Notes: generated by a model from the sequence alone, not told the origin. A stretch of 64,000 nucleotides of DNA from Candidatus Nitrosotenuis uzonensis (GCF_000723185.1 NZ_CBTY010000006.1:124001-188000), one strand, 5' to 3'; shown: positions 7,371-16,861, numbered from the stretch's first letter. Numbers and translations: made by a program.

Positions 7371-7948
7371 TCGGGCTTGTTATGGCAGGAGGAAGAGGCA
7401 CAAGGATGGGCCTCAATGGTGAGAAGCTCTTACTGCAACATGGAAAACCAGTAGTGCTTTGCGTGGTTGATGCTATGAGAGAGTCAAAATGTTTTACGGA
7501 TGTGATAGCCGTAACAAGTCATAATTCGCCAAAGACGCAACAGATGCTCTCAGAATATGGAGTGAGGACGATACAAACCAGTGGCAAAGGATACGTGCAA
7601 GATTTGATGACCGCACTATCCTTTGTTGATGAGATCGCACTGGTGATTTCCGGAGACCTGCCTCTTGTGGATTTCCAGATAATCAGGAATTTGGTGGATA
7701 TGCACAAGGAAGATTCAGCATGGCACAGTTTTGTTGTGACAAAAAGATTTCTTGACGAACAAAAGATGGCGGCGGAATTTTCAGTGGTATGCCAGGGACA
7801 AGATTGCTATTATACTGGAGTCTCAATTGTAAACCCAAAAAAAATCACTGCGAGCGTTGTAGCTGAGACATACACCATACTTGATGACAAAAGGATTGCT
7901 CTTAACCTGAATACAAAATATGATTACAGCTTACTCAAGGATACCTAG
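7367..7948 (+). CDS. cobY: Adenosylcobinamide-phosphate guanylyltransferase, archaeal CobY type
   Basis: It transfers GMP from GTP to adenosylcobinamide phosphate. The nucleotidyltransferase loop MAGGRGTRMGLNGEKLL is at the N-terminus, the acidic metal site is in VISGDLPLVD, and YYTGVSIVNP follows. At 193 aa it is the single-domain archaeal CobY, with no CobU-type kinase domain. It ends the cobalamin operon and its last 18 bases overlap the 3' end of the convergent S27e gene. Confidence 0.88.
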   Translation: MIGLVMAGGRGTRMGLNGEKLLLQHGKPVVLCVVDAMRESKCFTDVIAVTSHNSPKTQQMLSEYGVRTIQTSGKGYVQDLMTALSFVDEIALVISGDLPLVDFQIIRNLVDMHKEDSAWHSFVVTKRFLDEQKMAAEFSVVCQGQDCYYTGVSIVNPKKITASVVAETYTILDDKRIALNLNTKYDYSLLKDT

Positions 7949-8128
7949 TACTGTACCGTGAATCTTTGCAACGGAGCCTGTAGGCTCTGCTATTATGTTA
8001 CCACAGGACTTGCATGTGACAGAAGTTGTAACATGTGAGTATAATACGTTCTCTGCACTGCATTCTTTACACTGGACTTTTTGGAATTTGCTCTTTGGCT
8101 TTGGAACAAGTATGTGATTTTTCTTCAT
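7931..8128 (-). CDS. rps27e: 30S ribosomal protein S27e
   Basis: This 65-residue zinc-ribbon ribosomal protein starts MKKNHILVPKP at 8128, with paired cysteines CKEC and CKSCG forming the zinc site. A longer in-frame extension is rejected because the ATG overlaps the L44e stop in the usual ATGA arrangement and archaeal S27e is about 60-65 aa. Confidence 0.95.
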   Translation of the reverse strand: MKKNHILVPKPKSKFQKVQCKECSAENVLYSHVTTSVTCKSCGNIIAEPTGSVAKIHGTVLGILE

Positions 8129-8406
8129 GCTGCCACCAACTCTAGCTTTCTTAGCCTTATACCTTTCTTGTTGAATTTCTTTTTGCATTGAGGACAGCTT
8201 AGAATCAAAGTCTGCTTCTTTGTTGTCTTGGCTGGCTTGGCAAGTTTTGGGAATTTTTGTCCGCCGTATCCTTTCTTGTCTTCTTCGTGCCTTCGCTCGC
8301 CTATTGCAGAACCTCTTCTTTTGCCTGCCTTGTACAAGGAGACCTTTTGAAGTGTATGCGTCTTACATTTTGGGCAATACCTGTTGATCTCCTTTGGTAT
8401 GTTCAT
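8125..8406 (-). CDS. rpl44e: 50S ribosomal protein L44e
   Basis: The 93-residue protein starts MNIPKEINRYCPKCKTHT and has a second CPQCKKKF zinc pair near the C-terminus, with the basic middle typical of L44e. The start at 8406 is supported by family length and by a TTTAAATT element about 27 bases upstream. L44e followed by S27e is a conserved archaeal pair. Confidence 0.95.
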   Translation of the reverse strand: MNIPKEINRYCPKCKTHTLQKVSLYKAGKRRGSAIGERRHEEDKKGYGGQKFPKLAKPAKTTKKQTLILSCPQCKKKFNKKGIRLRKLELVAA

Positions 8407-8448
8407 AGTTGGGGAAAATTTTGTACGTAATTTAAACATGGCTCTGAC

Positions 8449-8456
8449 TTTATAAT
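8449..8456 (+). promoter_or_regulatory. TATA box of the adenine deaminase gene
   Basis: TTTATAAT lies 31 bases upstream of the GTG at 8480 and predicts a leaderless transcript. This decides that start over the TTG at 8462, which is too close to the box. Confidence 0.55.
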
Positions 8457-8479
8457 GTGGGTTGCCGCAGATTCATACC

Positions 8480-10240
8480 GTGTCTAGGCTTGCATCGATG
8501 ATTTTGCATCTAAATGCCGTTGCCATGGGCGAGAAAAAGGCGGACATGGTCCTAAAGAACTGCTCACTTGTGAATGTATACACGCATGAGATAATCCCAA
8601 AAACGCAAGTAGCGGTACTAAAAGACAGAATTGCGTATGTAGGGCCTGACGCATCGCACACGGTGGGTACAACGACTGCGATTCTTGACATCGAAGACAA
8701 ATTTCTGACTCCGGGATTTGCGGACCCGCACACGCACATAGATCAATTTATGACTCCCTCAGAGTTGGCAAAAAAGTCACTTCTTTGCGGCACTACGAGT
8801 CTCTTTTCCGATCCAATAGACATCGTAAGCGTTTGCGGATTCAAAGGGTTAAAGGAATTTGTCAGGATTTCATCTAAACTACCCATTAGAATATTCAATG
8901 TTGCGCCTGGCGGAATACCAGTAGACAGCAAGTTCAGTCATGGAAAGGCCTTGAGCATTGCAGAAGAAAAATCCGCAATAAAGCTCGATGGCATAGTGGG
9001 ACTAGGAGAGGTGTTCTCTTGGACAAAGGTAACATCAAGGGATTCAATTACAATGAAAAAACTATCAAACATGCTAGAGAATGATTGCATCATAAATGGG
9101 CACACTGCAGGCGCCTCAGACAAAAAACTCAACGCTTACATTGCGTCCGGAATTTTTTCCTGCCACGAGCCTATTGATTATGAACAGGTGATGGAAAGAT
9201 TACGCCTTGGGATGTGGGTGATGATGAGGGAGGGCTCCATAAGACGTGACCTAAAGAACATAATACCAAAAATTTTACTCAATAGGCCATATCTTGACAG
9301 ATTGATGTTCTGTTCAGACGGACTTGATCCTGAAGACATTGACAAATTTGGACACATTGATCACTGTGTCAGGGAGGCAGTCAAGCTCGGAGTGGATGCA
9401 GTAGATGCAATTGCAATGGCCACAAAGAACTGTTTTGATTATTACAGAATGGGAAATAATCTGGGTGGAATAGCCCCAGGCAAGCTTGCAGACATGCTCG
9501 TATTTGATGATCTTGAAAAACTCAAACCTCGTAAAGTATTTGTTGGAGGCAGACTTGTGGCCTCAAATGGTAGTATCGTGACTACAATTCCAAGTCCCAA
9601 AATTCCAAAATGGATCAAAAATACAGTTAAACTTTCAAAAATATCTGAAAATGATTTTGATATTAAAAACAAGGGTCAGTCTGCGATAGCCAACACGATA
9701 GACATGGAGACAGAAATAATCACAAAGCTTGGAACTGCCGAGCTTTCCACAGAGAATGGCAAAGTGAAAGCTTCTGATAGTGCAGACATCTGGAAGGTAG
9801 CCGCATTTGACAGAGTATATGGTTCTGGCAGACGCGCAGTTGGGTTCTTGAAAAACTTTGGTGCGGATGTAGGTGCATTTGCATCCACTTGGAGCTTTCA
9901 TGAAAACGACCTGATTGTTATCGGATCAAGCGATACCGATATGGCGTTTGCCGCCAACCATCTTATAAAATCACAGGGGGGTATGGTTGTGGTCAAAGAC
10001 GGTAAAGTGCTCTCGTCTCTACCGTTACCGGTTGCCGGAATAGTGTCGACATCCTCATTTGATGATGTGGCGCAAAAGTTTGCAACCGTCAACTCCACAC
10101 TTGTCGAGCGTGGCTGTCTGTTCGCAAGACCTCACCTAATACCGTTGTTTCTGCCGTTTCTTGCTCTGCCTTCAGTGAGAATACTCCACAGCGGTATAGT
10201 GGATGTCAAGAAAAGATCGATAATACCACCAATCCAGTAG
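8480..10240 (+). CDS. ade: Adenine deaminase family amidohydrolase
   Basis: The protein is an adenine-deaminase-type metal hydrolase (about 586 aa) that would convert adenine to hypoxanthine in purine salvage. Seen in order: metal motif PHTHID, the SDPIDIVSV loop, IINGHTAGASDKKLNAYI, REGSIRRDL, CSDGLDPEDIDKFGHIDH and the family's C-terminal domain. Canonical enzymes usually have DPHEI where this one has DPIDI, so metal content or substrate may differ. The start is set by the TATA box at 8449. Confidence 0.82.
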   Translation: MSRLASMILHLNAVAMGEKKADMVLKNCSLVNVYTHEIIPKTQVAVLKDRIAYVGPDASHTVGTTTAILDIEDKFLTPGFADPHTHIDQFMTPSELAKKSLLCGTTSLFSDPIDIVSVCGFKGLKEFVRISSKLPIRIFNVAPGGIPVDSKFSHGKALSIAEEKSAIKLDGIVGLGEVFSWTKVTSRDSITMKKLSNMLENDCIINGHTAGASDKKLNAYIASGIFSCHEPIDYEQVMERLRLGMWVMMREGSIRRDLKNIIPKILLNRPYLDRLMFCSDGLDPEDIDKFGHIDHCVREAVKLGVDAVDAIAMATKNCFDYYRMGNNLGGIAPGKLADMLVFDDLEKLKPRKVFVGGRLVASNGSIVTTIPSPKIPKWIKNTVKLSKISENDFDIKNKGQSAIANTIDMETEIITKLGTAELSTENGKVKASDSADIWKVAAFDRVYGSGRRAVGFLKNFGADVGAFASTWSFHENDLIVIGSSDTDMAFAANHLIKSQGGMVVVKDGKVLSSLPLPVAGIVSTSSFDDVAQKFATVNSTLVERGCLFARPHLIPLFLPFLALPSVRILHSGIVDVKKRSIIPPIQ

Positions 10241-10245
10241 CAAAC

Positions 10246-10253
10246 TTTTAAAA
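10246..10253 (+). promoter_or_regulatory. TATA box of the thermosome gene
   Basis: TTTTAAAA lies 37 bases before the ATG at 10283, predicting a transcript with a leader of roughly 6-8 bases. Confidence 0.5.
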
Positions 10254-10282
10254 AAGGGCATGAGGGATTTTTTTCGATTAGC

Positions 10283-11881
10283 ATGGCTTCAATTCAACAA
10301 ACTCCGAACGGTCCTGTTTTGGTTTTAAAGGAAAGCGCACTCCAACAAAAAGGCAGGGATGCACAAAAAAACAACATAATGGCAGCAAAGCTTGTTGCCG
10401 ATCTGGTCAGAACCAGCCTTGGTCCACGAGGACTGGATAAGATGCTAGTGGACTCTATTGGTGATGTTACGATTACAAATGACGGTGCTACAATTCTGAA
10501 AGAAATCGACGTTCAGCACCCTGCGGCAAAAATGATGGTTGAGATCTCAAAGACAATTGACAATGAGGTTGGCGATGGAACTACATCATCAGTTGTGTTC
10601 GCAGGAGCTCTGCTGGAAAAAGCCGAGGAGCTTTTGGCAAAAGACGTACATTCCTCGGTAATAGTTGAAGGATATCAAGCAGCACATGAGAAAGTCATGG
10701 AACTGCTCTCACAACTGGCAAAGAAAATAGATCCTACTGATGAAGACTCGCTTCTAAAGATAGCAACAACTAGCATGCAATCAAAATTAATATCAGAAGA
10801 CAGCGGCATTCTCTCAAAACTTGTAGTTGATGCAATACTGAGAATAGCCGAAAAGAAAGGAGACAAGTACGTTGTGGATCTTGACAATATCAAGGTAGAA
10901 AAAAAGGCAGGTGGTTCGATACAAGATACAGAGCTTGTAAAAGGAATCATACTTGACAAAGAAGTTGTTCACAGCGGGATGCCTACAAGGATAGACAAAG
11001 CAAAAATTGCGCTCTTGAACGCCGCACTCGAAGTGGAGAAAACAGAAATGAGCGCGGAAATTAGAATTACCGACCCAACACAAATGCAGATGTTTCTGGA
11101 GGAGGAAAACAGAATGCTCAAGTCTATGGTGGACAAGTTGCAAAGAGTCGGAGCAAACGTTCTGGTGTGCCAGAAGGGAATAGACGATATTGCGCAGCAT
11201 TATCTTGCAAAGTACGGAATTCTAGCTGTGAGACGCGTAAAGGAAAGTGACATGACAAAGCTCTCCAAGGCTACTGGAGGCAGGATCACCACCAACATTG
11301 ATGACATGACGGAAAAGGATCTAGGCCATGCAGAAATTGCGCATCAAAAAAAGGTCGAATCAGACAAATGGGTCTTTATTGAAGGTTGCAAGAATCCAAA
11401 ATCTGTTTCCATACTGGTGCGAGGTGGTTCTCAAAGGGTGGTTGATGAGGTTGACAGGTCGCTTCACGATGCACTTATGGTGGTAAAAGATGTAATTGAA
11501 AAGCCAGCAATAGTTGCAGGAGGAGGAGCTCCAGAAGCATATCTGGCATCGCAACTTAAAGAATGGTCTGATAATTTTGAGGGCCGCGAGCAGCTTGCCA
11601 TAAGAAAATATGCGGAAGCTCTTGAGGTAATTCCACTTACAATTGCAGAAAATGCTGGAATGGATCCTATAGACACAATGGCAAATCTGCGGGCAAAGCA
11701 GAGTAATGGCAGAAAATGGGCCGGAATCAATGCAAAAGAAGGAAAGATAGATGATATGTTCTCGCTTAACATTGTAGAGCCTGTGGCAGTAAAAGAGCAG
11801 ATATCCAAATCCGCTACAGAAGCCGCATGTATGATACTGAGAATTGACGATGTCATAGCAGTATCCGCAGGCAAAAAATAA
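10283..11881 (+). CDS. thsA: Thermosome subunit (group II chaperonin)
   Basis: This 532-residue cytosolic ATP-dependent chaperonin subunit forms double rings with a built-in lid. It has [26 protein letters not shown] and the ATP-hydrolysis [12 protein letters not shown] in the N-terminal equatorial half, and [10 protein letters not shown] in the C-terminal half. The C-terminus ends after SAGKK without the Gly-Met tail. It is probably monocistronic, with its own strong TATA box. Confidence 0.96.
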   Translation: MASIQQTPNGPVLVLKESALQQKGRDAQKNNIMAAKLVADLVRTSLGPRGLDKMLVDSIGDVTITNDGATILKEIDVQHPAAKMMVEISKTIDNEVGDGTTSSVVFAGALLEKAEELLAKDVHSSVIVEGYQAAHEKVMELLSQLAKKIDPTDEDSLLKIATTSMQSKLISEDSGILSKLVVDAILRIAEKKGDKYVVDLDNIKVEKKAGGSIQDTELVKGIILDKEVVHSGMPTRIDKAKIALLNAALEVEKTEMSAEIRITDPTQMQMFLEEENRMLKSMVDKLQRVGANVLVCQKGIDDIAQHYLAKYGILAVRRVKESDMTKLSKATGGRITTNIDDMTEKDLGHAEIAHQKKVESDKWVFIEGCKNPKSVSILVRGGSQRVVDEVDRSLHDALMVVKDVIEKPAIVAGGGAPEAYLASQLKEWSDNFEGREQLAIRKYAEALEVIPLTIAENAGMDPIDTMANLRAKQSNGRKWAGINAKEGKIDDMFSLNIVEPVAVKEQISKSATEAACMILRIDDVIAVSAGKK

Positions 11882-11913
11882 AACTTCAAAACACTTTTCT
11901 TCGATAAATTAAC

Positions 11914-12777
11914 GTGTACAAAATTGGCATCGACCTTGGCGGCACCAAGATAGAAGGTATCTGCCTCGATGGTAGTCACAACGTTCTGGTCAGAAAGAGA
12001 ATCATGACCAATCAGCACAATGGGTACGAATCAATACTTGATTCTATTGTGTCTCTTGTGGGCCAGATTGCATCGGGCCTTTCGGATTATTCAATAGGAA
12101 TCTGCACTCCTGGAGCAATATCAAAAAAAACTGGCATGATAAAGAATAGCAATACGCAATGCCTTATTGGAATGCCTCTTAAAGACGATCTTGAGAGACT
12201 GCTTGGACGCACAGTTGCAATGGAAAACGATGCAAATTGTTTTGCCATGGCTGAGGCCACGTTGGGCGCCGCTACGGGATATGGACTTGTTTTTGGGGTC
12301 ATATTGGGAACTGGAGTTGGGGGAGGAATTGTAATAGATGGCAGGTTACACAGGGGCAGGACGCTCATCGCAGGGGAATGGGGACATCACACATTACACA
12401 TACACGGAAACAAATGTTATTGCGGCAGGCAAGGCTGCGTGGAAACATACATCAGCGGGCCAGCGCTAGAAAAAAGATGGTCTGAGCTATCAGGAAAACA
12501 CGAAAAACTCAGCGATATAGTAAAGCAAGAAGGTAATGATGTAAAGTTGTGGAAAAAAGAGTTCTTGGAAAATTTTGGAATCGCGCTTGCAAACGTAATT
12601 GACATACTGGATCCTGACGCGATAGTCCTGGGAGGGGGTGTGTCAAACATAGATTTCTTGTATACTGAAGGAAAAAAGGCCGTATATGATAACGTCTTTA
12701 GTGACCTAATCGATACACCAATCTTAAAAAATAAGCTCGGTGATTCCGCCGGTGTATTTGGCGCAGCTATGTTATGA
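11914..12777 (+). CDS. ROK family sugar kinase
   Basis: The product (287 aa) is a ROK-fold ATP-dependent sugar kinase, by family a glucokinase, fructokinase or N-acylhexosamine kinase. IGIDLGGTKIEG is the ATP phosphate loop, ENDANCFA the sugar-binding and catalytic-base motif, GTGVGGGIVIDG the second phosphate motif, and CYCGRQGCVETY the ROK zinc cluster. The start is GTG 11914. Substrate cannot be set from sequence. The 3' end overlaps the convergent DUF2024 gene by six bases. Confidence 0.88.
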   Translation: MYKIGIDLGGTKIEGICLDGSHNVLVRKRIMTNQHNGYESILDSIVSLVGQIASGLSDYSIGICTPGAISKKTGMIKNSNTQCLIGMPLKDDLERLLGRTVAMENDANCFAMAEATLGAATGYGLVFGVILGTGVGGGIVIDGRLHRGRTLIAGEWGHHTLHIHGNKCYCGRQGCVETYISGPALEKRWSELSGKHEKLSDIVKQEGNDVKLWKKEFLENFGIALANVIDILDPDAIVLGGGVSNIDFLYTEGKKAVYDNVFSDLIDTPILKNKLGDSAGVFGAAML

Positions 12778-13032
12778 AGGACATCCTTCCATCTTCTGGA
12801 TGAAAAAGCCGTTTGTCATTATCTCAATTTCAATCTCGTCTGGGACTGATTCTGAATGACAAAAACGGCACTCTTCGGTTGTCACCTTTGCGCCGCCTTC
12901 TCCCATTTCGGATAGCCACTTTTTTGCATATTCGATTGCTTTCTGAGGATCTTTGGAGTCCGTAATGACATCAAAATGCATGGTGTGGCCGTCTTTTGCC
13001 TTCACATAAGTATCAAACACATGTACTTGCAT
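12772..13032 (-). CDS. DUF2024 family protein
   Basis: This 86-residue protein has the DUF2024 hallmarks: N-terminal MQVHVFDTYVKAKDGHTMHF, a central AIEYAKKWL helix and the C-terminal EECRFCHSE with two cysteines and a histidine that may bind metal. No function is established for the family. Confidence 0.82.
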   Translation of the reverse strand: MQVHVFDTYVKAKDGHTMHFDVITDSKDPQKAIEYAKKWLSEMGEGGAKVTTEECRFCHSESVPDEIEIEIMTNGFFIQKMEGCPS

Positions 13033-13068
13033 GTGATAAGTTGGTCTTGGGTCTGTTTTATTTTTTTT

Positions 13069-13515
13069 TCAAAAATTTTCGTACGCATGATAAACAAGAT
13101 TGCGAGTCAATTCCAAAAGAATGGAACATGACTTGATATCATTAGAATCATGCTGTGAGTTCAAATCAAGTAGATTGCCTACCCGTGGATCATTTCTTAC
13201 TGAACGGAATTCTTTCTCATACCAAATAAGAAAATTAATCGCATGTACATTTCCAGCCTTTTTTGCACTAGTCTTAAATTTTGCAAGACTTGTGCGACCG
13301 CTCCCACATCCGAATTTTTTGCTGTATTCGTCTAAAAGCGTATCATATACGTCCTGAATGATTCTAACAAACCTTGTTATCTTGGGATCCTTTGTAGTTG
13401 TAAGCAAAGACAGTTCTTGTTGGGCCTCATCAAGCTTTTTTGCCGCACTCATCACCAGTATGCTTACGTCGAGCCAAATTACTGTTGCCACTATTGGTGT
13501 TGATTGGAAATCCAT
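13069..13515 (-). CDS. Hypothetical helical protein
   Basis: The frame encodes 148 residues, or 127 if the start is the ATG at 13452 (MSAAKKLDEAQQ), which gives a more natural soluble N-terminus. It is predominantly helical and charged, with a GCGSGRTSL loop in the middle. I do not recognise a family. A helical scaffold or four-helix regulator is possible but not shown. It lies upstream of and codirectional with the DUF2024 gene, with a 36-base gap. Confidence 0.6.
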   Translation of the reverse strand: MDFQSTPIVATVIWLDVSILVMSAAKKLDEAQQELSLLTTTKDPKITRFVRIIQDVYDTLLDEYSKKFGCGSGRTSLAKFKTSAKKAGNVHAINFLIWYEKEFRSVRNDPRVGNLLDLNSQHDSNDIKSCSILLELTRNLVYHAYENF

Positions 13516-13641
13516 GATATCATTACCAAAGGCATGCCGCTGGCGGAAGGTTATTGCCTAATATCAATTATGTATTGGATTGGTAATGAAAGCAAATCAG
13601 ACTGTCATTGAGTGCGGAAAATCCGACTCCCAAAAATCTTC

Positions 13642-13650
13642 GGAGGTGAT
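13642..13650 (+). promoter_or_regulatory. Strong Shine-Dalgarno site of the small secreted protein gene
   Basis: GGAGGTGAT, a full match to the archaeal 16S anti-SD, sits three bases before the ATG at 13654. Most other genes here look leaderless, so this site both decides the start and marks an unusual, leadered mRNA. Confidence 0.8.
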
Positions 13651-13653
13651 ATA

Positions 13654-13920
13654 ATGAAAACAATCATGGTAACATCTATTGCAGCAATACTCGTATTTGC
13701 TGTGACCGTCGCAAACGTATCTCCTGCAGAAGCAAAAAAAGCCGATATTACGGACAGATTGTCTCCTAAAAGCTTTGGAACTAAAACCATGTACAAAGTA
13801 AGCATTGAAAAATCATACGACGCACAGGAACCTACAATGAAGCTTAAGTCAGAACAACTAAAATCGAAACTAAAACTAATGGAGGCAAAGAAAGCAAAAG
13901 AGATAACAAAGAAAACATAG
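13654..13920 (+). CDS. Small secreted, lysine-rich protein
   Basis: This 88-residue protein has a clear signal peptide (MKTIMVTSIAAILVFAVTV, with a likely cleavage after SPAEA) followed by a basic, charged mature part rich in Lys, Glu and Met. The mature part may form a coiled helix (QLKSKLKLMEAKKAKEI). No family is recognised. The start is fixed by the Shine-Dalgarno site. A T-rich tract (13930-13957) follows and probably terminates transcription before the convergent guaA. Confidence 0.72.
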   Translation: MKTIMVTSIAAILVFAVTVANVSPAEAKKADITDRLSPKSFGTKTMYKVSIEKSYDAQEPTMKLKSEQLKSKLKLMEAKKAKEITKKT

Positions 13921-13929
13921 TAAAACAGG

Positions 13930-13957
13930 ATTTTCTTTATTTTTATTTTATTTTTAT
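13930..13957 (+). terminator. T-rich termination tract after the small secreted protein gene
   Basis: A nearly pure T tract with a few A, without a strong hairpin, follows the stop at 13920. Oligo-T is the known archaeal intrinsic termination signal. It overlaps the last codons of the convergent guaA. Confidence 0.5.
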
Positions 13958-15486
13958 TGGGGCTCGATAGTAGCTGGAGGCTTGCTTGAGACCACATATG
14001 ATACCCACGTTACCTCGTCTATCTCATTTGTTATCCTATTGCTAATCTTTGCCAAAATCTCATGTGGTAGTCTTGTCCAGTCTGCCGTCATTGCGTCAAT
14101 TGATTCGACCACGCGAATCATCACTATGTTCCCATACTTTCTCTCATCTCCTACGACACCAACTGCTTTATCGTCTCCTACTGCAGCATACGCCTGCCAT
14201 ACCTTATCGTACCAGCCTGCAGCTTCAAGCTCTTCCTCGACTATCTTGCTTGCCGTCTTGGCAATGTTTAGCTTTTTCTCAGTTACTTCCCCGATTATTC
14301 GTACTGCAAGACCTGGACCTGGAAACGGATGTCTTGCAAGCAGCTTTTGCGGAACACCTAGAATTGCAGCAACCTTTCGTACCTCATCCTTGTAAAGCTC
14401 TCTGAGCGGTTCCAATATCTCTAGTTTGAGCCAGTCTGGCAGCCCTCCTACATTGTGGTGAGTCTTTATTACTGCGGCAGGGCCTTTTGAAACGCCACTT
14501 TCTATGACATCAGGATATAGCGTTCCCTGTGCAAGCCATCTGAACGGACCGTGGGTCTTTGCAAAATCAGTAAAAATTCTGACAAATTCTTCACCTACTA
14601 TCTTCCTTTTCATCTCTGGATCGGTCACGCCCTTTAATTTGCCGAGAAATTGCGCCTTTGCATTAACTGCAGTAAAGTCAACTGCAAAGTTGTCCCTGAA
14701 CATCTTTTCGATCTCCTGCTCCTCGTTAAGCCTAAGAAGCCCATTATCTACAAAGACGCACTTTAGTCTGTTGCCTATGGCTTTGTGTATTAAAAGGGCT
14801 GCAACTGTAGAGTCTATCCCGCCGCTCACACCGCACAGCACGTTGCCTTCGATTTTCGATATGTCGGAAACTGTCTTCTCAATAAAACTCTCCATTGTCC
14901 AATCTTGCCTTGCTTTGCATATGTTGAGAACAAAATTTTTGAGAATTTGGACGCCGTTTTCTGTGTGCACGACCTCTGGATGGAACTGGATTCCATAAAT
15001 TGACTGCTGCTTGTTTGCAATTGCTGCTGCATGCGAGCGCTCGGTGTGTCCTATGATCTCAAAATTCTCTGGAATTTTTTCTGCCTCATCACCGTGACTC
15101 ATCCATGCCCTTACTGAATTTCCAACTCCACTAAGAAGGCTTGAGCCATTGTCTACTGTAAGAATAGAATGACCATATTCCTTGTTTGCACGCTTTACCC
15201 TACCACCAAAATTGTCAACTATGAGTTGATGTCCATAACATATTCCAAGCAATGGTAGCTGTATCTGAAATATCTGGGAGTCGGGTTTTGGTGCTCCGTT
15301 ATTGTAAACGCTTGACGGTCCCCCGGAAAATATGATGCCTTTTGGGTTCATCTCCTTCAGCTTCTCGTAGGGAATGTCATACGGGACAAGCTCTGCGTAC
15401 ACTGAGAACTCGCGTATTCTTCTGCATATCAGGTGACTATATTGGGAACCAAAATCTAACACTATGATTTTGTCCAATCTAATCAC
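13954..15486 (-). CDS. guaA: GMP synthase (glutamine-hydrolysing)
   Basis: It aminates XMP to GMP. The 510-residue single chain carries the GATase domain (DFGSQYSHLI, catalytic GICYGHQL, FHPEVVHTENG) and then the ATP pyrophosphatase domain (CGVSGGIDSTVAALL P-loop) and the dimerisation C-terminus ending RVVESIDAMTADWTRLP. Many Euryarchaeota split this enzyme in two; here it is fused, as in bacteria and other thaumarchaea. It overlaps the upstream coiled-coil gene by four bases. Confidence 0.96.
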   Translation of the reverse strand: MIRLDKIIVLDFGSQYSHLICRRIREFSVYAELVPYDIPYEKLKEMNPKGIIFSGGPSSVYNNGAPKPDSQIFQIQLPLLGICYGHQLIVDNFGGRVKRANKEYGHSILTVDNGSSLLSGVGNSVRAWMSHGDEAEKIPENFEIIGHTERSHAAAIANKQQSIYGIQFHPEVVHTENGVQILKNFVLNICKARQDWTMESFIEKTVSDISKIEGNVLCGVSGGIDSTVAALLIHKAIGNRLKCVFVDNGLLRLNEEQEIEKMFRDNFAVDFTAVNAKAQFLGKLKGVTDPEMKRKIVGEEFVRIFTDFAKTHGPFRWLAQGTLYPDVIESGVSKGPAAVIKTHHNVGGLPDWLKLEILEPLRELYKDEVRKVAAILGVPQKLLARHPFPGPGLAVRIIGEVTEKKLNIAKTASKIVEEELEAAGWYDKVWQAYAAVGDDKAVGVVGDERKYGNIVMIRVVESIDAMTADWTRLPHEILAKISNRITNEIDEVTWVSYVVSSKPPATIEPQ

Positions 15487-16028
15487 TTTGAATTATCAAG
15501 CATCTTTGAGAGTGACCATGTTGCAGTGTTGATTATCTCATTTACTCTTTCCTTCTGACGATAATTTTTGATTATAATTTCACGTAGAGTTGCTCCGTTT
15601 TTATTCACAAGAAAATTGATCATCGCATCTTCGCTTATGATGCCCTTTTCAAGATCTGCCATATCTTTTTTTATCATTTCACCTATGATTCTGTCGATGA
15701 AAAACGACTTGAATGGATGCACATCCTCCCGTAGTGAGATCTTCTCGTCAAGTATTATTGAAACCTGTTCCGGAGTAACATAGGCATTTGCAATAAGCGA
15801 GCCGTCACTGTTCTTTCTAAGCGGGATCGCCTGGTCCTGCAGGGCGGCGGATTCGTGTTTTACTTCCTTTATCTGAGATGCCTTTGTGAAGCTTTGTTGT
15901 TTTAGAAAAGAATTGACCAGCAGTAGATTTTTCTCAAGCATCTCTATTTCCTCTTTGTGTTTCTGGATCTCAGACAAAATCCGATCCTTGACCTCAAGGG
16001 CGTCCTTGATTTGTTCTTCTGAGAACAT
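15483..16028 (-). CDS. Conserved hypothetical coiled-coil protein upstream of guaA
   Basis: In the 181-residue protein, residues 1-45 form a coiled coil (heptads through KDRILSEIQKHKEEIEMLEKN). A proline/lysine linker follows, then a mixed alpha/beta domain (ANAYVTPEQVSIILDE to the C-terminus). There is no membrane segment. It is translationally coupled to guaA (ATGA), suggesting a joint role or simple co-expression. Function unknown. Confidence 0.65.
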   Translation of the reverse strand: MFSEEQIKDALEVKDRILSEIQKHKEEIEMLEKNLLLVNSFLKQQSFTKASQIKEVKHESAALQDQAIPLRKNSDGSLIANAYVTPEQVSIILDEKISLREDVHPFKSFFIDRIIGEMIKKDMADLEKGIISEDAMINFLVNKNGATLREIIIKNYRQKERVNEIINTATWSLSKMLDNSK

Positions 16029-16129
16029 GATCTGTATGAACCTTGGACGGTATTAAAATGAATACTGTTTTAATTGATTCTAAGCATAGGTAGTGATATT
16101 GCATCGCCTGATAAGACAAATGATCTTCA

Positions 16130-16861
16130 CTAGACCACAAGTTTGGAATCTATGGCATCATACCGTATTTTCTTAAAACCCGTTATAGGTTTCGAGAGGG
16201 TATAAAGCTCAGAGCTGGTTTTATGTGCAAGCCACTCCAAGAGTTCTTTTCCATGTCTGAGCTTTTTCAGTTTTATCTTTCGATCCTGTCTTCTTGTTTT
16301 AGAATGTTTGCCTATTCTTTGTCCAAAATCCATACCGAACAAAAAGATTTTTTTTGCTCCAAAATGGCTTGCCAAAAAAACACATCTGTCTCCGTCAGTA
16401 AAGCCGCCGAAATTGCGTACCCTTCCTACATCCTCTGTTTGTGTAGTTCCTATGCAGTTTCTAAAGTTACTTGCAAATTCCAGTCTTTCCATGTTGTCTC
16501 CATGTGCGTGGACCACAAAAATCGTCTTGGTCTTGCTCAGCTTTTTCATAACCTGCAAATCGCCGTCCAAGTCTGTTACCACTATCTGTGGTATTATGCC
16601 ACCCTGCATCAGAGGCACAAGAGCACTGTCGGCGCAAATTTTCACTATATCTTTATGTCTTTTCAAATATGGAATCGAATAAGAAATCGACGGTCCAGCT
16701 CCAATTACAAAGACAGGTTTACCACGGATCATCCTTTCCATTTTGTCAAAGGGACACTCGCTTAGTATGGAGTTTAATAGCGTAGCTGATCTGCGATCCC
16801 TGTCTTTACTGTATCCCATACTCTTGGCAATATTCCGGTACATCGTATCCCATCCTCTCAT
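16130..16861 (-). CDS. mptE: 6-hydroxymethylpterin diphosphokinase MptE-like (DUF115)
   Basis: It is the archaeal replacement for FolK, transferring pyrophosphate to 6-hydroxymethyl-7,8-dihydropterin. Motifs are VFVIGAGPSI (residues near 50), CADSALVPLM, VVTDLDGD, VVHAHGDN and the LFGMDFGQRIGKHSKT region. The divergent neighbour is a dihydropteroate-synthase-like gene, which supports the pterin assignment. The start at 16861 is uncertain: the ATG at 16843 has a GAGG sequence about ten bases before it. Confidence 0.82.
   Translation of the reverse strand: MRGWDTMYRNIAKSMGYSKDRDRRSATLLNSILSECPFDKMERMIRGKPVFVIGAGPSISYSIPYLKRHKDIVKICADSALVPLMQGGIIPQIVVTDLDGDLQVMKKLSKTKTIFVVHAHGDNMERLEFASNFRNCIGTTQTEDVGRVRNFGGFTDGDRCVFLASHFGAKKIFLFGMDFGQRIGKHSKTRRQDRKIKLKKLRHGKELLEWLAHKTSSELYTLSKPITGFKKIRYDAIDSKLVV

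Noticed and set aside
11464-12018. 184-codon minus-strand open frame across the end of the thermosome gene and start of the ROK gene
   Set aside because: It is antisense to two clear genes, has no family motif, and shows the Ser/Ile-rich composition usual of shadow frames.
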